This document shows, one piece after another, positions 61,261-64,000 of a DNA stretch of 64,000 nucleotides. Numbering within the stretch: the stretch's first letter is position 1; every line of letters starts with the position of its first letter. The notes beneath the pieces are model-generated. The model was not told the DNA's origin. It ran no database searches and was given only the letters and a program-made list of their open reading frames with translations. The stretch comes from Actinoalloteichus caeruleus DSM 43889 (lineage in GTDB: Bacteria; Actinomycetota; Actinomycetes; Mycobacteriales; Pseudonocardiaceae). The DNA is taken from contig NZ_AUBJ02000001.1 of the NCBI RefSeq assembly GCF_000429185.2, positions 4,030,001 through 4,094,000 on the forward strand. Direction: 5' to 3'. The position numbers were made by a program, and so were the translations under genes.

Positions 61261-61289
61261 TTCCGGGACGGGGACAACGTGCGTACCGT
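61261..61289 (+). promoter_or_regulatory. Candidate promoter of the AraC-family gene
   Basis: TTCCGG (61261-61266) and TACCGT (61284-61289) are 17 bp apart. TACCGT ends 7 nt before GTG 61297, implying a leaderless transcript. Confidence 0.4.
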
Positions 61290-61296
61290 CCTGGAC

Positions 61297-62109
61297 GTGC
61301 CTGATGGGAACCTCTCGTCCTCGTTGCCCGCCGTGTTGCGCCCGTGGTTGTCGGACGTCCGGGCGGCGGTCGCCGACGCCGGGGGCACGACCGTGGTGGA
61401 GGAACCCGACACCTCGGTCACGCTGCTGTTCTGGTCCGGGGGTGGCGGTGCCGTGGTGTTGGGGCCGAGGACGAGGGCCACCTACCGCCGGGGCGAGGCC
61501 GGGGGCGGCTGCGTCCGGATGCGGGTCAGGGCCGGGCGGGCGGAGCAACTGCTGGGACGCGGGGTTCGCGGACTTGGCGACCGGGCCGTGCCGCTGCGGG
61601 AGCTGTGGGGTGAGCCGGACGACTCGCTGCCGGCCACGTGGTGGGAACGGGAACATCGGGACCCCGCCGGTTTCCGGCAAGCGGCTCTCAGCTGGCTCGC
61701 CGAAGCGGCGACCCGCCGCCTGTCGTCCGCCCCACCGACCTCCTCGGTGCTGGCGAGAGCGGAGCTGGCGGAAGCCGCGGCCTCCGCCCTGTCCGACCTG
61801 GTACCCCGGGGTGGCGTGCGCGAGGTGTCCAGGCAGCTGTACGTCAGCGAACGGCAGCTCCGGGACGCCTTCACCAGCGCGGTGGGGATCGCACCGAAAC
61901 GCTTCGCCCGGCTCAACCGCATCCGGTCCGTCCTGGCGCGCGCCGAGCGGGGTCAGCTGGCCACCCTCGCCGCCGAGACCGGGTACCACGACCAGGCGCA
62001 CCTGACGACGGACTTCCGGAGGGTGATGGGAGTGCCGCCAGGTGCCTACGCGGCGGGGCGCATCCCGGTCGGACCGCGGTGCCGGCCAGGCAGCGGGAAC
62101 ACCGGATGA
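61297..62109 (+). CDS. AraC-family transcriptional regulator
   Basis: The protein has 270 aa from GTG 61297, chosen because its family starts with PDGNLSSSLPAVLRPWLSDV and because a -10-like box precedes it; GTG 61252 and 61279 are alternatives. The C-terminal double helix-turn-helix reads GGVREVSRQLYVSERQLRDA and GIAPKRFARLNRIRSVLARA, then LAAETGYHDQAHLTTDFRRV. An N-terminal ligand-type domain of about 150 aa precedes it. It probably regulates the divergent NmrA-like gene. Confidence 0.85.
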   Translation: MPDGNLSSSLPAVLRPWLSDVRAAVADAGGTTVVEEPDTSVTLLFWSGGGGAVVLGPRTRATYRRGEAGGGCVRMRVRAGRAEQLLGRGVRGLGDRAVPLRELWGEPDDSLPATWWEREHRDPAGFRQAALSWLAEAATRRLSSAPPTSSVLARAELAEAAASALSDLVPRGGVREVSRQLYVSERQLRDAFTSAVGIAPKRFARLNRIRSVLARAERGQLATLAAETGYHDQAHLTTDFRRVMGVPPGAYAAGRIPVGPRCRPGSGNTG

Positions 62110-62222
62110 GGTGGGCGGTGGGGCGGTGGGGATGACCAGGGGTTCGGTGGAACCCGTCTCGGGTCCACCGCCCTCTCCCAACGGCCCAGGCACGACGTGG
62201 AGCGTGCCATCGTTGATCTGGG

Positions 62223-62295
62223 TGGAGACGAGGGGAATCGAACCCCTAACCCCCGCCTTGCAAAGGCGGTGCTCTGCCAATTGAGCTACGTCCCC
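62223..62295 (-). tRNA. alaT: tRNA-Ala(TGC)
   Basis: The minus strand gives GGGGACG as acceptor (one G-U pair with CGTCTCC), D-loop AGCTCAATTGGCAGAGC, anticodon loop CTTTGCAAG with TGC, and T-arm GGGTTCGATTCCC. CCA is not encoded. tRNA-Ile follows upstream, the pair conserved near gyrA. Confidence 0.95.
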
Positions 62296-62425
62296 CGGGC
62301 GCACCAGTGGTGACCACCCCGCTCAGGCCTTCCGAGGCCTGGCCTGTCGTCCAGCCCGCCGATCCGAACCGGCGGCGGGCGGACACACGAGAAGCCGGGA
62401 GCTCGATGAGCCCCCGGCACTCGGA

Positions 62426-62548
62426 TCAGCTCTCGGCAGGGGCCGTAGCCTCACGCCAGAGGTCAGCCTCAGCCTTGGCGGAGCGGTTCCTGCGGACGAG
62501 CAGCAGGACGACGCCAGCCACAGCACCCAGGGCAAGCAACTTCTTCAC
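62426..62548 (-). CDS. DLW-39 family small membrane peptide
   Basis: The 40-aa peptide starts at GTG 62548 with AGGAGG 9 nt upstream. It reads KKLLALGAVAGVVLLLVRRN (one membrane helix, then basic), then AEADLWREATAP with the family name motif DLW. It lies between the two tRNA genes next to gyrA, exactly where the family is found in many actinobacteria. Function unknown. Confidence 0.92.
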   Translation of the reverse strand: MKKLLALGAVAGVVLLLVRRNRSAKAEADLWREATAPAES

Positions 62549-62579
62549 TTTCGGTCGCCTCCTAGCGTCTGGCGCACAC

Positions 62580-62611
62580 GATCCCGGTCCTGTGTACCGA
62601 TGACCGGGATC
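62580..62611 (-). terminator. Hairpin after tRNA-Ile
   Basis: GATCCCGGTC (62580-62589) and GACCGGGATC (62602-62611) form a perfect 10-bp stem, 24 nt beyond the tRNA-Ile 3' end on the minus strand and upstream of the DLW-39 start. Confidence 0.5.
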
Positions 62612-62634
62612 AGAAAAGTACGAACATCGGGCAG

Positions 62635-62708
62635 TGGGCCTAGCTGGACTTGAACCAGCGACCTCTTCGTTATCAGCGAAGCGCTCTAACCGTCTGAGCT
62701 ATAGGCCC
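62635..62708 (-). tRNA. ileT: tRNA-Ile(GAT)
   Basis: The minus strand gives GGGCCTA as acceptor, AGCTCAGACGGTTAGAGC as D-arm, anticodon loop CTGATAA with GAT, and T-arm CTGGTTCAAGTCCAG. It is the first tRNA after the DUF3566 gene, as in Mycobacterium. Confidence 0.95.
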
Positions 62709-63218
62709 TCGGACGCGGAGTGAAGACTACCGCACGCGTCTCAGTTCCCCAAACCGGGTCTGATCTTCAGTTCCAGTCTGACGTCGCGTGCGTCATCCGC
62801 TGTGTGGACCATGCTACCCGGTGACGATCGACGGTGTTCCCCCACCCCCTCGAACCGGCCACGACCAGCGGGTTCACGCCCCCGAGCCGCCCGAGGGCAC
62901 CATCCCGGCCGGCCGCTCGAACGCTCCACTGCCGGCACTGGCCGATAACAGCCGCCGGTCACACCGAGGCGGACCAGCGGCTGGCGTGGCTCGGCCGCAC
63001 GACGACGGCCACGACAGCGGTGCCGCACCAGCACGGCGAGCTCCGGGCGACGACGGCCGGCCGCCTGCCCCGGGCCACCCGCCCCTCGGACACCGGCGAG
63101 GCACGGATCGGACACCAGTGGGCCGGGGAACGGCGCGTTCCGACCGCGGTGACCCGGCACGGCGGCGGCCGAACCGAGGGGGTCCCGGGCACGAGCGCCG
63201 CCGGACGCCCACCAGACG
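62709..63218. other. Non-coding stretch between tRNA-Ile and the DUF3566 gene
   Basis: About 510 bp. No gene is convincing; frames here are Arg/Pro-rich shadows. The strong terminator at 63219-63256 belongs to the DUF3566 gene. Confidence 0.5.
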
Positions 63219-63256
63219 ACGCGACGCCCGGCCGGGGACCCGGCCGGGCGTCGCGT
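63219..63256 (-). terminator. Perfect 15-bp terminator of the DUF3566 gene
   Basis: ACGCGACGCCCGGCC (63219-63233) pairs exactly with 63242-63256 across an 8-nt loop, starting 10 nt after the stop at 63267. Confidence 0.75.
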
Positions 63257-63266
63257 GGTGTCCTCG

Positions 63267-64000
63267 TCAGTCGCGTTCCGACAGCGTCAGCTCGATGCCG
63301 CCGGCGAGGTCCGCCGACACGTTGTAGACGAACGCGCCCACGGTCGCCAAGGCGGTGAACAGCACGATGTTGATGGCGCCCACGATCGCGGCCACCCCGA
63401 ACACCCGGCCGGCGCTGATCAGGTCACCCTCGGTGGCATCACCGGTCAGGTCGTTGTAGGTCCCGTTCAGGGAGTCCCAGACGCGCATGCCGTCCAGGAC
63501 GCCGTAGAGCACGCCAACCGCGACCAGCCAGATGAAGAACGCCGCGACGCTCAACACCAGGGCCAACTTCAGCACGGACCAGGGGTCCACCCGCTTCACC
63601 TGCAGGCTCGCCCGGCGGGGCCCCCGGCCGGGCCGACGACCGGTCAGACCGGAACCACCGGAGGACGGCGGCCGACCTCCTGGCCCCGGGAAGTTCACCG
63701 GCGCCCGTCCCACGGCTCCGCTTTGTTCGGCTCCCACAGGTTTCGTCATGGTGGTCGTCGCCTCGCTTCCCCCGGGCGACGCCCCCGCCGCCGCGCTGGA
63801 AGCGTACCCCTGACCAGCGTGCCGTTCAGGGTTTCCCGCGCCGGCCCCCGGCGACTGCTGCCCGGCGGACGCCTGGGCGGTCGACCGCTGCCAGGGGGGT
63901 GTGGACACGTGTTCCTCGGCAGCGACGGCCGGCTGGTCGGCCCCCTCGGCGAGATCGGACCCGCCCTCGGTGGCCGGCTTGGCCGCCGCCGGCGCCACCG
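63267..64000 (-). CDS. DUF3566 membrane protein next to gyrA (possibly partial)
   Basis: The frame is open from 63267 to the right edge, so the start is either GTG 63998 or outside the window. The N-terminal 125 residues are Ala/Gly/Pro/Gln-rich and disordered. The DUF3566 domain begins ASLQVKRVDPWSVLKLALVL and has two membrane helices, the second in VFGVAAIVGAINIVLFTALA, ending TVGAFVYNVSADLAGGIELT. This is the protein encoded directly after gyrA in actinobacteria (Rv0007-like). Its role at the membrane is not established. Confidence 0.92.
   Translation of the reverse strand, partial: VAPAAAKPATEGGSDLAEGADQPAVAAEEHVSTPPWQRSTAQASAGQQSPGAGAGNPERHAGQGYASSAAAGASPGGSEATTTMTKPVGAEQSGAVGRAPVNFPGPGGRPPSSGGSGLTGRRPGRGPRRASLQVKRVDPWSVLKLALVLSVAAFFIWLVAVGVLYGVLDGMRVWDSLNGTYNDLTGDATEGDLISAGRVFGVAAIVGAINIVLFTALATVGAFVYNVSADLAGGIELTLSERD

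Overview
The window is high-GC actinobacterial chromosome. I place it in the Pseudonocardiales or a close relative as an inference from gene content and order, not from a database search. The second half carries the origin-proximal cell-division and serine/threonine-kinase region known from Mycobacterium and its relatives: tRNA-Leu, fhaA, fhaB, pstP, rodA, pbpA, pknA, pknB, then trpG, a class E sortase, crgA, rhomboid, ppiA, tRNA-Ala, the DLW-39 peptide, tRNA-Ile and a DUF3566 membrane protein. In relatives gyrA and gyrB lie just beyond that last gene. A perfect parS site at 10085-10098 also fits a position near oriC.

Layout. 1-6.7 kb: a partial membrane protein, a TQVV-repeat membrane protein, and a very large methyltransferase/phosphotransferase-like/coiled-coil/GT2 protein. 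7.7-14 kb: two oxidoreductases, parS, a phosphatase, a PCMT-like methyltransferase, and an ECF sigma factor with a coupled membrane protein and a Pro-rich secreted peptide. 14.8-18.3 kb: a pyruvyl-transferase-like protein and a GT2-GT4 fusion, translationally coupled. 18.7-27.7 kb: a VOC protein, a RecB-like nuclease, a four-gene glycine betaine/choline ABC operon, and a YcnI-CopC copper pair. 27.8-34.8 kb: an NsdA-like XRE regulator with a kinase-like partner, a methyltransferase divergent from a TetR gene, and a second VOC protein. 34.9-40 kb: a frameshifted gene joining a possible NIS-siderophore-synthetase-like half to a PvcA-like isonitrile-synthase half, two further genes, and a large non-coding stretch. 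40.4-50.3 kb: the fha-pknB cluster. 50.4-64 kb: small proteins, trpG, sortase, crgA, a DnaA-box cluster, rhomboid, ppiA, a lipoprotein, a methyltransferase, an NmrA/AraC divergent pair and tRNAs.

How the genes work together. FhaA, FhaB, PstP, RodA, PbpA, PknA and PknB form the signalling and peptidoglycan module for growth and septation. CrgA and the sortase add divisome and surface-anchoring functions. The TQVV-repeat protein could be a phosphothreonine/FHA partner (inference). The two glycosyltransferase loci look like cell-surface glycan assembly.

Points most worth a second look: the NIS-like/PvcA-like locus; a conserved 45-46 nt non-coding element present twice with identical upstream spacing; three genes that each appear to lack one G in a G-run; and a DnaA-box cluster outside oriC. 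No IS element, CRISPR array or prophage was seen.
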